A DNA stretch of 64,000 nt from Thermanaerovibrio acidaminovorans DSM 6589 (GCF_000024905.1 NC_013522.1:186001-250000); one strand, 5' to 3'; numbered from the stretch's first letter, positions 15,892 through 25,567 are shown. The notes: generated by a model from the letters alone, not told the origin. Program-made: numbers and translations.

Positions 15892-17442
15892 GGAGTCCAG
15901 TAGCCTCTCCCACAGCCCCCGGGAGGCCCACTCCTCCCGGGTGACCAGGTGGCTGTCCATGAAGTCCTTCACGAAGTCCGCCTCCAGCCGCTCCACCGTC
16001 CGCCGGTGGTGGATGAACGCCTGGACCTCGTAGTTTATCTCCAGGCTCCTCACGTCCAGGTTCAGGGTCCCCACCGCCGCCAGCTCCCGGTCAACGATCA
16101 TGGTCTTGGCGTGGATGAACCCCCGCTGATACCGATATACCTGGACCCCCGCCTCCAGCAGCTCCCCTATGTGGTGCCTGGATGCGAAGTAGACGGTCCG
16201 GTGGTCCGGCCTGCCGGGGATCACCAGCCTCACGTCCACCCCCCGCATGGCGGCGGTCCTCATGGCCTCCATCACCTCCATTCCGGGCACCAGGTAGGGG
16301 GTGGTGAGCCACAGCCTCTCCCGGCAGGCCCCCATGGCGGCCAGGTAGGCGTGCTTGAGCGGGTCCCCCGGCGAGTCGGGGCCCCCGGTGGCCACCTGGA
16401 CGAAGGGCCCCCCCCACGCGGGGGGCGGGTTCCAAAGGGGAAGCTCCTCCCCGGAGGCGAAGCGCCAGTCCCGACGGAACACGTCGTCCAACCCCAGGGC
16501 CCCGTCCCCCCGGATCCTCAGCATGGTGTCCCGCCAGGGGGATAGCCCCTTGGCCAGCCCCACGTACTTGTCCCCCACGTTGAAGCCCCCCACGAAGGCC
16601 ACGGACCCGTCCACCACCAGGATCTTCCGGTGGTTCCGGTAGTTGAACTCCCGGCGGAACATGGGGAACGATATGGGCAGGAACGGCACCGCCCGGACCC
16701 CCGCGGCCTTTAGCTCCTCCAGCAGGTCCCTCTCGAGCCCCCAGCTTCCCACCCCGTCGTACAGGAGCCGCACCTCCACCCCCCGGCGGCGGGCCTCCGT
16801 CAGCAGCTGGGCGAACCTGCGGCCGGTGCCGTCGCTGGTCAGGGAGAAGAACTGGGCGTGCAAGTACCCCTTGGCCTCCTCCAGGGCGGCGAACATGGCG
16901 CCGAAGGCGCTGGCCGAATCGGACAGGATGGTAGGATCCTGGAAGGCCAGGGGAAAAGCCCCGTTGGTCCTGACCAGAAGCCTGGCCACCCCCTGAAACT
17001 CCGAAGGGGGGATCTCCACCTCGAGGGGGTATCTTCGGTGACGAGCTAGCTCCTGGTGCCGCCGCCTCAGGGCCCGGGCGGAGGCGAACTTGGGGCCCAC
17101 CAGAAGGTAGGCCACCAGCCCCAGGAGGGGCACCAGCGCCAGGGCCATGAGCCAGGCCACCGTCCGGTCCGGGTTCCGGTTCTCCAGCAGTATCACCGCC
17201 CCAATGACCACCCCGTACAGGGCCACCGAGAGGGGGTTGAAAAGCGCCCCCCGGGCCAGGGCGTAGCCCCGTCCCACCAGCCCCAGGAGCTCCCGGATCA
17301 GCCCCCCGTGGGCCCAGCCCCGCTGGATGGCCCCCAGGGCCAGCCTGAAGGACGGCAGGTTCGAAAGGATCACCAGGAGGAGCCCCAGTCCCAGGAGGGC
17401 CAGCAACGTCCCCCGCTTGATGCTACCCCTCCTCAGGGCCAT
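15862..17442 (-). CDS. cls: cardiolipin synthase, two-HKD phospholipase D type
   Basis: A 526-residue membrane enzyme joining two phosphatidylglycerols into cardiolipin. Two or three N-terminal membrane segments (about 10-125) precede the catalytic half. The two HKD motifs are HRKILVVDGSVAFVGGFN near residue 245 and HAKTMIVDRELAAVG near residue 435. Length fits the bacterial ClsA group. The ATG at 17442 overlaps the end of the glutamate dehydrogenase gene by ten bases; the long upstream extension would run through that gene in another frame and is rejected. Confidence 0.88.
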   Translation of the reverse strand: MALRRGSIKRGTLLALLGLGLLLVILSNLPSFRLALGAIQRGWAHGGLIRELLGLVGRGYALARGALFNPLSVALYGVVIGAVILLENRNPDRTVAWLMALALVPLLGLVAYLLVGPKFASARALRRRHQELARHRRYPLEVEIPPSEFQGVARLLVRTNGAFPLAFQDPTILSDSASAFGAMFAALEEAKGYLHAQFFSLTSDGTGRRFAQLLTEARRRGVEVRLLYDGVGSWGLERDLLEELKAAGVRAVPFLPISFPMFRREFNYRNHRKILVVDGSVAFVGGFNVGDKYVGLAKGLSPWRDTMLRIRGDGALGLDDVFRRDWRFASGEELPLWNPPPAWGGPFVQVATGGPDSPGDPLKHAYLAAMGACRERLWLTTPYLVPGMEVMEAMRTAAMRGVDVRLVIPGRPDHRTVYFASRHHIGELLEAGVQVYRYQRGFIHAKTMIVDRELAAVGTLNLDVRSLEINYEVQAFIHHRRTVERLEADFVKDFMDSHLVTREEWASRGLWERLLDSSFRLLSPEL

Positions 17443-18683
17443 ACCCCCTTGAGCTTCATTGCCCTGAGCACCCTGCCCACCCCCCTTACGAAGGCGGCGG
17501 TCCTCAGGGGTATGCCGTAGGTCTCCGATAGCTCCAGGGTGTCCCACATGGCCCCCTTCAGCTTCTCCTTCAGCTTACGGACCACCTTTGAGTGGCGCCA
17601 TACCTCCCCGGATCTGCACTGGACCCACTCGAAGTAGCTCACCGTGACGCCCCCGGAGTTGGCCAGCACATCGGGGATCACCACCGTACCCTTGTCCGCC
17701 AGGATCTGATCCCCCTCCGGCGTGGTGGGGGCGTTGGCCAGCTCCAGCACGATCTGGGCCCTCACCGCTGGGGCGGTCCGGTCGTTTATGGCGCACTCCA
17801 GCGCGGCGGGGACCAGCACGTGGCAGTCCACCCCGAAGATCTCGTCCCCGGTAATGTTGTCCGCGTCCCGGTAGTCCCTTAGGACCCCGGTCATTATCTT
17901 GTGGGAGCTAAGGTCCTCCGGGTCAAGTCCCCCCTCCCGGTAGACCCCCCCGTGGCTGTCCGTGATGGCCACCACCCTGAACCCCATGGCGCTCAGCGCC
18001 CGGTGGGCGGTGATCCCCAGGCTGCCGTACCCCTGGATGGCCACCTTCATTCCCCTGGGGTCCTTGCCCATCCGGCGGAGCACCTTCTCCAGCACGAAGG
18101 CGCCCCCCATGGCCCCCGCCTCCCCCCGGCCCTGGGAGCCCCCCACCTCCGGTGGCTTGCCGGTGAAGGCCCCGGGGGAGCTGATACCCCGGACCTTCTC
18201 GAAGGTGTCCAGCATCCAGGCCATTATCTGGGGGTTGGTGTTCACGTCCGGGGCGGGGATCTCCACCTCCTCCCCGCTGTCGGAGGCGATGGCCATCCCG
18301 TATAGCCGGGCCAGCCGCTCCAGCTCCTCGTGGTCCAGCTGGTGGGGGTCCACCTTGACCCCCCCCTTGGAGCCCCCGAAGGGGAGCCCCGCGGCGGAGC
18401 ACTTGACGGTCATCCAGCCCGATAGGGCCATGATCTCCTCCCGAGAGGCCTCCCGGTAGAACCGGACGCCCCCCTTGTAGGGACCCAGGGCGTTGTTGTG
18501 CCGGCTCCGCCAGGCCTTTATGGGCCGGATGGTGCCGTCGGACATGCGAAGCGGGAGGGTGTACTCGGTCACCTCCCGAGGCTCCAGGAAGATGGGAAGG
18601 AGCTCCGAGTTGGCCCCCAGGTAGGGTTCCGCCCTCTCCACCTGCTTAACGAACATGGAGTAGAGATCGTAGACCACCGTCAT
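17433..18683 (-). CDS. gdhA: glutamate dehydrogenase
   Basis: A 416-residue enzyme that interconverts glutamate and 2-oxoglutarate plus ammonia; in a fermenter it would mainly oxidise glutamate. The substrate-site Lys are in GPYKGGVRF and GGSKGGV, the catalytic Asp in IPAPDVNT, and the nucleotide-binding loop is IQGYGSLG near residue 215. The length and the alpha-6-type sequence match the NAD-type hexameric form; cofactor choice is inference. Start is ATG 18683, but GTG 18677 has a better-spaced GGGGG. It is read together with cls. Confidence 0.92.
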   Translation of the reverse strand: MTVVYDLYSMFVKQVERAEPYLGANSELLPIFLEPREVTEYTLPLRMSDGTIRPIKAWRSRHNNALGPYKGGVRFYREASREEIMALSGWMTVKCSAAGLPFGGSKGGVKVDPHQLDHEELERLARLYGMAIASDSGEEVEIPAPDVNTNPQIMAWMLDTFEKVRGISSPGAFTGKPPEVGGSQGRGEAGAMGGAFVLEKVLRRMGKDPRGMKVAIQGYGSLGITAHRALSAMGFRVVAITDSHGGVYREGGLDPEDLSSHKIMTGVLRDYRDADNITGDEIFGVDCHVLVPAALECAINDRTAPAVRAQIVLELANAPTTPEGDQILADKGTVVIPDVLANSGGVTVSYFEWVQCRSGEVWRHSKVVRKLKEKLKGAMWDTLELSETYGIPLRTAAFVRGVGRVLRAMKLKGVWP

Positions 18684-18706
18684 ACCCCCTTCGTCCCTCT
18701 GGACGG

Positions 18707-18735
18707 TTGAATGCCTGATGGTATGAGAATATCAT
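18707..18735 (+). promoter_or_regulatory. sigma-70-type promoter of rmuC
   Basis: TTGAAT (18707-18712), 17-bp spacer, TATCAT (18730-18735), about 60 bases before the TTG start of rmuC. It lies in the divergent spacer shared with gdhA. Confidence 0.55.
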
Positions 18736-18794
18736 AACGGTTCCGCGGGCGGTCTCGGTGGTCCGCGAAACATGGGTGAACTGGAGGTGCGGAT

Positions 18795-20132
18795 TTGAAC
18801 TACCTTGTTTTGGCCCTATCGGGCCTCGGGGTCTCGGCGGCCAACCTGGCGGTGTCCATTTGGATCCTTGGCAGGGTGAGGGCCCAGCAGGGGGAGGTCC
18901 AGCGGGACATCAGGCGCCTGGAGGAGGCCCTGTCCAGGGAGGCGGGGCAGGTCCGGATGGACATGAGGTCCCTCCGGGAAGAGCTCCTCAAGTACCAGCA
19001 GGACCAGCGGGTGGAGCTGAGGAACCTGGTGGAGACCTCGTCCATCCGCCAGATGGACGCCCTGTCCCGGGGGATGGAGTCCCTGGGGCAGGGGCAGGCC
19101 TCCCAGCTGGAGAGGATCCTGAAGGGGCTGGAGGCCTCCTCATCCCGGGTCTTCCAGGGGCTGGGGACCATGAACGAGTCGGTGCTTAGCGGTCTGTCCC
19201 GGGTGCAGGAGGTCCTTGCGGAGGGGATGGAGCGCATAAGGCGGGGCAACGAGGAGAAGCTGGACCGGATGCGGGACGTGGTGGAGGAGAAGCTCCAGGG
19301 GGCGCTGGAGAGGCGGCTTGGGGAGGCCTTCAGCTCCGTGTCCGAGAGGCTCGAGAAGGTCCACCAGGGGCTGGGGGAGATGAGGGCCCTGGCCAGCGAC
19401 GTGGGGGACCTGAAGCGGGTGCTATCCAATGTGAAGAGCCGGGGGATCTGGGGGGAGATCCAGCTGGGGAACATGCTGGAACAGGTCATGTCCCCGGACC
19501 AGTACGGGGTGAACGTGCAGGTGGTTCCCGGGTCCTCCAACCGGGTGGAGTTCGCGGTGAAGCTGCCGGGGGACGAGAGCCCCGTGTGGCTCCCCCTGGA
19601 CTCCAAGTTCCCCCAGGAGGACTACCATCGGCTGCTCAGCGCCCAGGAGGCGTCGGATCCGAAGGGGGCGGAGGAGGCCCGGCGGGAGCTGGCGAACCGG
19701 ATAGTGGCGGAGGCCAGGTCCATAAGGGACAAGTACGTGTGTCCCCCCCACACCACCGACTTCGCGGTCATGTACCTGCCGGTGGAGGGGCTCTACGCGG
19801 AGGTGCTGAAGGCTCCCGGGCTGGCGGAGAGGCTTATGACCGAGTTCCGGGTGGTCCCCTCGGGCCCCATGGTCCTGGCGGCGCTGCTGAACAGCCTGCA
19901 GATGGGCTTCAGGACCCTGGCGATCCAGCGCAGGTCCGGGGAGGTCTGGAAGCTACTGGGTCAGGTGAAGGGAGATCTCAGGAGGTTTGGGGAGATGCTG
20001 GAGAAGGCCCGGCGGAAGATCCAGGACGCGGGGGACGAGCTGGACCGGGCGGCCAGCCGGAGCAGGACCATGGAGAGGCGCCTTCGGGACGTGGAGGAGC
20101 TACCAGAGGAGGCCGGGCAGGGGGTGGAGTAG
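18795..20132 (+). CDS. rmuC: RmuC-family protein
   Basis: A 445-residue protein with an N-terminal membrane anchor (residues 1-20), a long coiled coil (about 25-200) and a RmuC nuclease-fold domain (about 205-400). Typical motifs are RGIWGEIQLGNMLEQ, PLDSKFPQEDY, FAVMYLPVEGLYAEV and LNSLQMGF. RmuC limits inversion at short repeats in E. coli; the exact activity is not settled. TTG is the start, with GGAGGTG upstream. A short hairpin terminator follows. Confidence 0.88.
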   Translation: MNYLVLALSGLGVSAANLAVSIWILGRVRAQQGEVQRDIRRLEEALSREAGQVRMDMRSLREELLKYQQDQRVELRNLVETSSIRQMDALSRGMESLGQGQASQLERILKGLEASSSRVFQGLGTMNESVLSGLSRVQEVLAEGMERIRRGNEEKLDRMRDVVEEKLQGALERRLGEAFSSVSERLEKVHQGLGEMRALASDVGDLKRVLSNVKSRGIWGEIQLGNMLEQVMSPDQYGVNVQVVPGSSNRVEFAVKLPGDESPVWLPLDSKFPQEDYHRLLSAQEASDPKGAEEARRELANRIVAEARSIRDKYVCPPHTTDFAVMYLPVEGLYAEVLKAPGLAERLMTEFRVVPSGPMVLAALLNSLQMGFRTLAIQRRSGEVWKLLGQVKGDLRRFGEMLEKARRKIQDAGDELDRAASRSRTMERRLRDVEELPEEAGQGVE

Positions 20133-20150
20133 GGGGGAGTCGCCTCCCCC
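20133..20150. terminator. short bidirectional hairpin
   Basis: GGGGGAG-TCGC-CTCCCCC between the convergent rmuC and BCCT genes. No long T tract, so efficiency is uncertain. Confidence 0.5.
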
Positions 20151-20161
20151 CTGTGAACGTA

Positions 20162-21739
20162 TCAGGCCCCCTTGGGAGCCTCCGCTGGATCCGTCTCCTG
20201 GTCCACCGGTCCCATGCCCTTCATGATCGCCCTGGCGGTCCCCAGGGCCATGAGGCACATGAAGAAGAGGATGGGGAACCCCGCCACGGTGGCTATCTGC
20301 TTGGTGGCGTCGATGCCGGATATCTTGCCGGAGCTGCTCAAGAGGTTGATTATGGCCATTGAGGCCATGGTGATGCCCCAGAAGATCTTCATGGGCGCCG
20401 GGGGCTCCTTGCCCTCCAGGTGGCTCCCGGTCATGGACAGGGACGCCACGGTGGTGGTCATGGAGTCGCAGAGGGTGACTATGGAGAGGATCAGCACCGA
20501 TATGAAGATCCAGGACCAGGCGGTGCCCAGGGGGTAGTTCTTGAGGAAGGAGAAGACCGAGACCTCCAGCCCCGACTTCTGGATGGAATCCCATATCTGG
20601 CCCCCGTGTATCTGGGAGTGGATGGCGTTGCCCCCGAAGATGGAGAACCAGAGGAGGCCGAAGGCCGAGGGGAGAACCACGTTGAAGAGCAGGAACTGCC
20701 TTACGGTCCTGCCGTAGGAGAGCCGGGCCAGGAACATGCCGATCAGCGGCGCGTAGGCGAGCCATATGGCCCAGTAGTAGACGGGCCACCACCTGGGCCA
20801 GGGGCTCCCGTCTATGGGGGACAGGAACATGGTCCGCTCGAAGAAGGAGTCCAGGAAGTGGCCGAAGCTCTGGACCCCCAGGTTTAGGATGAAGCTGGTG
20901 GGACCGACAACGAAGAAGAAGAGCATCATCAGGAGGAAGATCTTGGCGTTGTAGTCCGAAAGGATCCTTATGCCCCTCATGATGCCAGAATAGGAGGAGA
21001 CCACGTATATGGTGACCGTTATGGCGAGCACCGTCGCCCATACGGTTTTGCCGGTCTTGATCCCCGTCAGGGTCTGAAGGCCGCTGCCCGCCTGCATGGC
21101 CCCCACTCCAAGCACTGCCGCCACGCCGCCGGCGATGGCAAGGAGGCATATGTTGTCCACCAGTGCGCTTACCGTTCCCCGGGTTCGGTTGCCGAAGAGG
21201 GGATAGAGGGTGGAGCTTACCGAGTAGGGGAGCCCCATGTTGTAGGCGCAGTAGGCTATCCCCAGCCCCGCTATGCCGTACATGCTGTAGGGGATGAAGG
21301 TCCAGTGGATGAAGGTGGTCACCATGGAGAACATGGCGGCCCCCTCGCTCTGGGGCTTGAGACCCAGCACGTCCGGAGGGCTCATGAAGTGGGTTATGGG
21401 CTCCGCTATGCCCCAGAAGAGGATCCCGGTGGCTATCCCGCCGCAGAGGGAGATGCTGAACCACTGCCAGTCGGTAAGGGTCGGTTTGGCATCCTTGCCA
21501 CCGAACTTTATGTCCCCGTACTTGGAGAACCCGAGGTAGGTGCATATGGCGAGAAACATGACGCTGGACAGCTGAAACAGCCAGCCGAAGTTGACGAAGG
21601 CGAACTCCACTATGGCGTTCTCCGCCTTGTAGAACGCCTCGGGGGCCGCAATGCCAAGGGCTATGGCGCCGATGAAGATGGCCGCCATTGGGTAGAATAC
21701 CTCCTTGCGGACCTTCATGTCTCCGTTTCCTGCTAACAT
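20162..21739 (-). CDS. BCCT-family carrier for a betaine-like quaternary amine
   Basis: A 525-residue carrier with 12 membrane segments. BCCT signatures are GILFWGIAEPITHF (segment 4), and YYWAIWLAYAPLIGMFLARL with SYGRTVRQF (segment 8 and the loop after it). The family moves betaine, choline, carnitine and similar trimethylammonium compounds. ATG 21739 follows GGAGGGA by seven bases. It is the last gene of a five-gene minus-strand operon whose other members are a MIO-less HAL homologue and a three-subunit molybdenum hydroxylase. Ergothioneine, itself a histidine betaine, is my favoured substrate; this is inference from context. Confidence 0.85.
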   Translation of the reverse strand: MLAGNGDMKVRKEVFYPMAAIFIGAIALGIAAPEAFYKAENAIVEFAFVNFGWLFQLSSVMFLAICTYLGFSKYGDIKFGGKDAKPTLTDWQWFSISLCGGIATGILFWGIAEPITHFMSPPDVLGLKPQSEGAAMFSMVTTFIHWTFIPYSMYGIAGLGIAYCAYNMGLPYSVSSTLYPLFGNRTRGTVSALVDNICLLAIAGGVAAVLGVGAMQAGSGLQTLTGIKTGKTVWATVLAITVTIYVVSSYSGIMRGIRILSDYNAKIFLLMMLFFFVVGPTSFILNLGVQSFGHFLDSFFERTMFLSPIDGSPWPRWWPVYYWAIWLAYAPLIGMFLARLSYGRTVRQFLLFNVVLPSAFGLLWFSIFGGNAIHSQIHGGQIWDSIQKSGLEVSVFSFLKNYPLGTAWSWIFISVLILSIVTLCDSMTTTVASLSMTGSHLEGKEPPAPMKIFWGITMASMAIINLLSSSGKISGIDATKQIATVAGFPILFFMCLMALGTARAIMKGMGPVDQETDPAEAPKGA

Positions 21740-21795
21740 CCCAATCCCTCCTCTCATGTCTCGTAAAGCCCATGGATCGTCGCTTGCAAAACCCC

Positions 21796-23319
21796 TCAAA
21801 GGTCCCGGTAAGCCACCACCTCCCCCAGTGCATCCCTGGATGCCTTAAGCAGACCTCCCCCGGCGATGAGGGCCTGGGCGGAGAGGATGTCGCACGACAG
21901 GTCCCGGTCCACATCCAGGAACGCCACCTCCCGCCGGAGACGTTCCAGGGCGGCGGAGGATCCGACGCCGTAGCGGGCGCCCCTCAGGTCCATCCCCTGG
22001 GCTGCGTGGATGGCCTCGATGGCCAGGAGGGCCTCCAGCCTCTGGGCGATCTGACCCAGCTGGTCCATCACCATGGGGGTGTTGCACCCCCGGTCCTCCT
22101 GGTCCTCCGAGAGGGACTCCACGTCCATGGAGCAGGGGTTGCACAGGTGCCGCACCTCCGCCAACAGGTAGGACAAGGTCTTCTGGATCACCCCGAAGGC
22201 GTGGCAGTTGCAGGGATCGTTGTTCAGGAACCGGGGAAGGCCGGTGAACCGGTCGGAGCCTAGCCTCAAGGTCCTCCGGGCCACAGTCTGGGCCAGGTGT
22301 CCGAGGGCCACCTTGAGGCCCTCGAAGTGGACCACCCACGGCAGGGGCTCGAACAGGGCGGAGGGGACCACAGTCCCGTCCGGGAACGCCAGGGGGTTGT
22401 CGTCCGGGGCGTTGATGTGGGCGGTGAGGACCTTAATGCAACGCCGGATCAGGTCCCTCACGGTCCCGTGGACCATGGCGGAGCAACGGAGCGACAGGGG
22501 ATCCTGAAGGGACTTCGGGTCATCCCAGATGTAGCTGCCCGCCAGAAGCGACCGGACCGTCTGGGCGCTCCTTTGGGCCCCCGGGGAGGGGTAGAGGTCC
22601 ATGGCCCTTGGGTCCAGGGGGGAAGGGTTGCCGTGGAAGGCCTCCAGGGTCATGGCGTAGACCAGGTCCGCGGTATCCACGATCCTGCCGATCCGGTCCA
22701 GGATCAGGGCCCCCAACGCTTCCCCCAGGGCGTTGGAGGTAACCAGTCCCAACCCGTCCTTGGGCCCCGGCTGAACGGCCTCGAGCCCCATCCGCTCCAG
22801 CTCCGGGCCGGAAGGAACCGGCCTGCCATCCTGGATCACTAACCCCTGTCCGGTCATCACCAGCCCCAGGTGCGATAGGCACGCTATGTCCGCCTCCCCC
22901 ACGGAGCCCCTAAGCGGTATGGCCGGGTGGACCCCCAGGTTTATCATGTCCTTGAGGAGGGTTATGAACCGGGGCGTTATCCCCGTGTAGCCCATGAGGA
23001 GGTGGTTCAGCTTGATCACCATCACTGCCCGGGCCTCCTCCAGGTTCCCGTAGGGGGGGAGCCCCACGCAGTGCACCTGAAGCATGTTCATGTTGTAGCG
23101 GCAGTAGCTGTCCTTGGTGACCTCCTGGTCCTTGTTTATCCCCACCCCGGTGTTGAGGCCGTATACCTTGGGGTGTCCCCTGTTGGCTATGTCCATCAGC
23201 GCCTCCCAGGTGGCGGTGCACCTCTGGAGGGCCTCCGGGTGGATCTCCACCCCCTCCCCCCGGGCCACCGATAGGACCTGGTGGATCGAGATCGGGCGGT
23301 CGCCAAGGGTGACGGTCAT
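21796..23319 (-). CDS. HAL-family lyase without the MIO triad; candidate ergothionase
   Basis: 507 residues, the usual length of histidine ammonia-lyase, and clearly homologous throughout. HAL landmarks kept: Tyr53 (VYGLNTGVG), Asn196 (LVTSNALGEA), Arg278 (DPLSLRC) and Glu408 (EDQED). What is missing: residues 142-144, which in HAL are Ala-Ser-Gly and cyclise to the MIO electrophile, are Glu-Ala-Asp here (GSVGEADIACLSH), and the active-site Tyr of HAL's DPYSLR is Leu275. MIO-dependent ammonia elimination should therefore not occur. Ergothionases are known HAL relatives that lack MIO because trimethylamine is a better leaving group. With a BCCT carrier next door, ergothionase is the best guess; another betaine lyase is possible. 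Its ATG overlaps the TGA of the Mo-subunit gene. Confidence 0.75.
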   Translation of the reverse strand: MTVTLGDRPISIHQVLSVARGEGVEIHPEALQRCTATWEALMDIANRGHPKVYGLNTGVGINKDQEVTKDSYCRYNMNMLQVHCVGLPPYGNLEEARAVMVIKLNHLLMGYTGITPRFITLLKDMINLGVHPAIPLRGSVGEADIACLSHLGLVMTGQGLVIQDGRPVPSGPELERMGLEAVQPGPKDGLGLVTSNALGEALGALILDRIGRIVDTADLVYAMTLEAFHGNPSPLDPRAMDLYPSPGAQRSAQTVRSLLAGSYIWDDPKSLQDPLSLRCSAMVHGTVRDLIRRCIKVLTAHINAPDDNPLAFPDGTVVPSALFEPLPWVVHFEGLKVALGHLAQTVARRTLRLGSDRFTGLPRFLNNDPCNCHAFGVIQKTLSYLLAEVRHLCNPCSMDVESLSEDQEDRGCNTPMVMDQLGQIAQRLEALLAIEAIHAAQGMDLRGARYGVGSSAALERLRREVAFLDVDRDLSCDILSAQALIAGGGLLKASRDALGEVVAYRDL

Positions 23320-25562
23320 CGTACGTTCCCTCCATTCATGGCGGAAACTATCCTCTCGGGGGTGAAGGGCAGCTCCGTCATGGAGGTGCCCAGCGCCATG
23401 TTCACCGCGTTGCATATGGCGGGGGCCACCGGCACGGTGGCTATCTCCCCAATGCTCTTGGCCCCGAAGGGCCCTCCCTCCTCCCCCTCCTCCACCAGGA
23501 GGACCTTCACGTCCGGCATGTCCGGGCAGTTGGGCATGTGGTACCGGCTCAGGGAGCCGCAGAGGGGCCTGCCGGATCGGTCGTACCGGAGCTCCTCGCT
23601 GAGGGCCATGCCGATCCCCATCTGGACCCCCCCCAGAATCTGGCCCCGCAGGAGCTTGGGGTTTATGGCCCGGCCCACGTCGTGACAGGCCAGGTAGTCG
23701 GTGACCCGCACCAGGCCGGTGAGGGTGTCCACCTCCACCTGGGCGAAGTGGACCCCGAAGGATGCGGGGTTGTCCACCGGGTGGTGGGTTCCATGGGAGG
23801 CCAGCTCCAGCTTCAGCTCCCGCAGGGCCCTGGTGGCCAGATCCCGATAGGTCATGGAGGTCCCGTCCAGCTCCAGCCTTCCATCCGCGAACCGGACCCG
23901 GCTCGGGTCCCCCTCCAGCCCCGCAAGGCGGAGGAAGGCCTCCGCCATGAGGTCCTTGAGGGACCTTGCGGCCTCCAATACCGCGGATCCGCATACGTAG
24001 GTGACCCGGCTGGCCACGCAGCCCACGTCGAAGGGGCTCAGATGGGTGTCCGCCTCGCTCACGAAGACCCTCTCCACCGGCAGCGACAGGGCCTGGGCGG
24101 CTATCTGGGTCATGGCGGTCATGGTGCCGTTGCCCAGCTCCTGGAAGGCGCCGCTCACTAGGGCGGAGCCGTCCTCGGCGAGCCGGATGGAGATGCCCAT
24201 CACGTCTAGGAAGGGGGAGCCGAAGTAGCCGTTCCCGTGGGAGGCGCAGGCGAGCCCCACCCCTTGGACGAACCGGCCCCCCTTGCCATTCTCCAGCTCG
24301 TCGCGCCTCTCCGCCCAGCGGAAGGCCTCCATGCCCCGGGTGAGGCAGTCCCTGACCCGGGCGTTACCCAGGTTCGGGGCCCCGGTGGGGTCCGGGTCGA
24401 AGGGGTGCACCAGGTTGCGGAGCCTCAGCTCCGCCGGGTCCATCCGGAGGCGCCGGGCCATCAGGTCCATGGCTATCTCGGTTATGGCGTGAATCTGGGG
24501 GGATCCGTAGCCCCTGCAGGGCCCGCTGGGGACCGTGTTGGTGAACACCGTGATGCCTAGGAACTCCTGATGGGGGATTCGGTAGAGCCGGAAGGCCTTC
24601 TTCCCCATGGCCATGGTTATCCTGTGTCCCCCGGAGGCGTAGGCCCCTGCGTCGCAGATCACGTGGATTCGGCGGCTGAGTATCCTCCCGTCCCGCCGGG
24701 CGGTCATGTGAACCTGCCCCACCGTGGCGGCCCGGCTCCTGGTGGAGTTGATGGTCTCCTCCCGGGAGGTGGTTAGGAGCACCGGGCGCCCGGTGAGCAG
24801 GGTCATGAGGGCGCATCGGGTCTCCAGGATCACCTCCTGCTTGCCCCCGAATGTGCCCCCCATGGGGGCCTTGATCACCCGGACCCGGCTCATGGGGAGT
24901 CCCAGCGCCTGGGAGAGCACGTACCGGACCGCGAAGGGCATCTGGCAGGGGGACTCCACCACCAAGGTGGGGCCATCCATGTAGCTGAGGCAGATGTGGG
25001 GCTCCATGGCCCCGTGGTGTACCTTTGGGGTGCTTGCCGTCACCGAGAGGGTCTCGCACTCCTCCTGGTGAACCTCCTCCCCGGCGGATATCCGCCCCTC
25101 CAGCCGCCCGGGCCTTGAGTCCAGGAAGGGCCTCTCGAGGGCCTGGTGGATGGACACCACCGGCTCCATCGCCTGACATAGGACCCTGACCCTTAAGGCC
25201 GCCTCCGCTGCCCCCTGGGGTGTCCTGGCCAACACCGCCCCGACTATGTCCCCCACGAAGAGGGGCCGGTCGGTGAATATCCTCTCGTCCCTAAGGTCCG
25301 TCTGGTCCTCCATGTAGACCGCGCTGTTGAAGGGTTTGAGGAGCGGGTCATCCTGGGGGGTGAATATGCGCACCAGGCCGTCCACCCGGTTGGCTTCAGA
25401 GACCTGGAACCCGTGGACCCAGCCGTTGGCCACCGGGCTGGTTATTAGCCTCCCGTGGAGCACGTCGCCGGGGAGCCGATCCGCCAGGAAGCGGAAGGTG
25501 CCCCGCACCTTGGCCTCCCCGTCCAGGCGGTTCAGGGGGATCCCAACCTTGCCTTCCCTCAA
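23316..25562 (-). CDS. xanthine-dehydrogenase-family molybdenum-binding subunit
   Basis: A 748-residue large subunit of a molybdenum hydroxylase. The N-terminal part (about 10-110) is the a/b hammerhead domain (FVGDIVGAVLA); the molybdopterin part shows GGTFGGK near residue 240, PCRGYGSPQ near 345 and the catalytic Glu in GAKSIGE near residue 707. The TTG start at 25562 has GGGAGG eight bases upstream and lies five bases after the FAD-subunit stop; a longer frame reaching 25892 overlaps that subunit and is rejected. The family hydroxylates N-heterocycles or aldehydes. Context suggests an imidazole or thio-imidazole derivative rather than xanthine, but this is inference. Confidence 0.86.
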   Translation of the reverse strand: MREGKVGIPLNRLDGEAKVRGTFRFLADRLPGDVLHGRLITSPVANGWVHGFQVSEANRVDGLVRIFTPQDDPLLKPFNSAVYMEDQTDLRDERIFTDRPLFVGDIVGAVLARTPQGAAEAALRVRVLCQAMEPVVSIHQALERPFLDSRPGRLEGRISAGEEVHQEECETLSVTASTPKVHHGAMEPHICLSYMDGPTLVVESPCQMPFAVRYVLSQALGLPMSRVRVIKAPMGGTFGGKQEVILETRCALMTLLTGRPVLLTTSREETINSTRSRAATVGQVHMTARRDGRILSRRIHVICDAGAYASGGHRITMAMGKKAFRLYRIPHQEFLGITVFTNTVPSGPCRGYGSPQIHAITEIAMDLMARRLRMDPAELRLRNLVHPFDPDPTGAPNLGNARVRDCLTRGMEAFRWAERRDELENGKGGRFVQGVGLACASHGNGYFGSPFLDVMGISIRLAEDGSALVSGAFQELGNGTMTAMTQIAAQALSLPVERVFVSEADTHLSPFDVGCVASRVTYVCGSAVLEAARSLKDLMAEAFLRLAGLEGDPSRVRFADGRLELDGTSMTYRDLATRALRELKLELASHGTHHPVDNPASFGVHFAQVEVDTLTGLVRVTDYLACHDVGRAINPKLLRGQILGGVQMGIGMALSEELRYDRSGRPLCGSLSRYHMPNCPDMPDVKVLLVEEGEEGGPFGAKSIGEIATVPVAPAICNAVNMALGTSMTELPFTPERIVSAMNGGNVR

Positions 25563-25567
25563 GGGGC

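Noticed and set aside
21796-23319. Calling this gene histidine ammonia-lyase (hutH)
   Set aside because: The Ala-Ser-Gly triad for MIO is absent and the Tyr of DPYSLR is Leu, so the name would imply a reaction the protein is unlikely to do.
23320-23994. N-terminal extension of the lyase frame
   Set aside because: It lies inside the molybdenum-subunit gene in another frame and is Gly/Pro-rich. HAL homology begins at the ATG at 23319, whose codon overlaps the previous stop.
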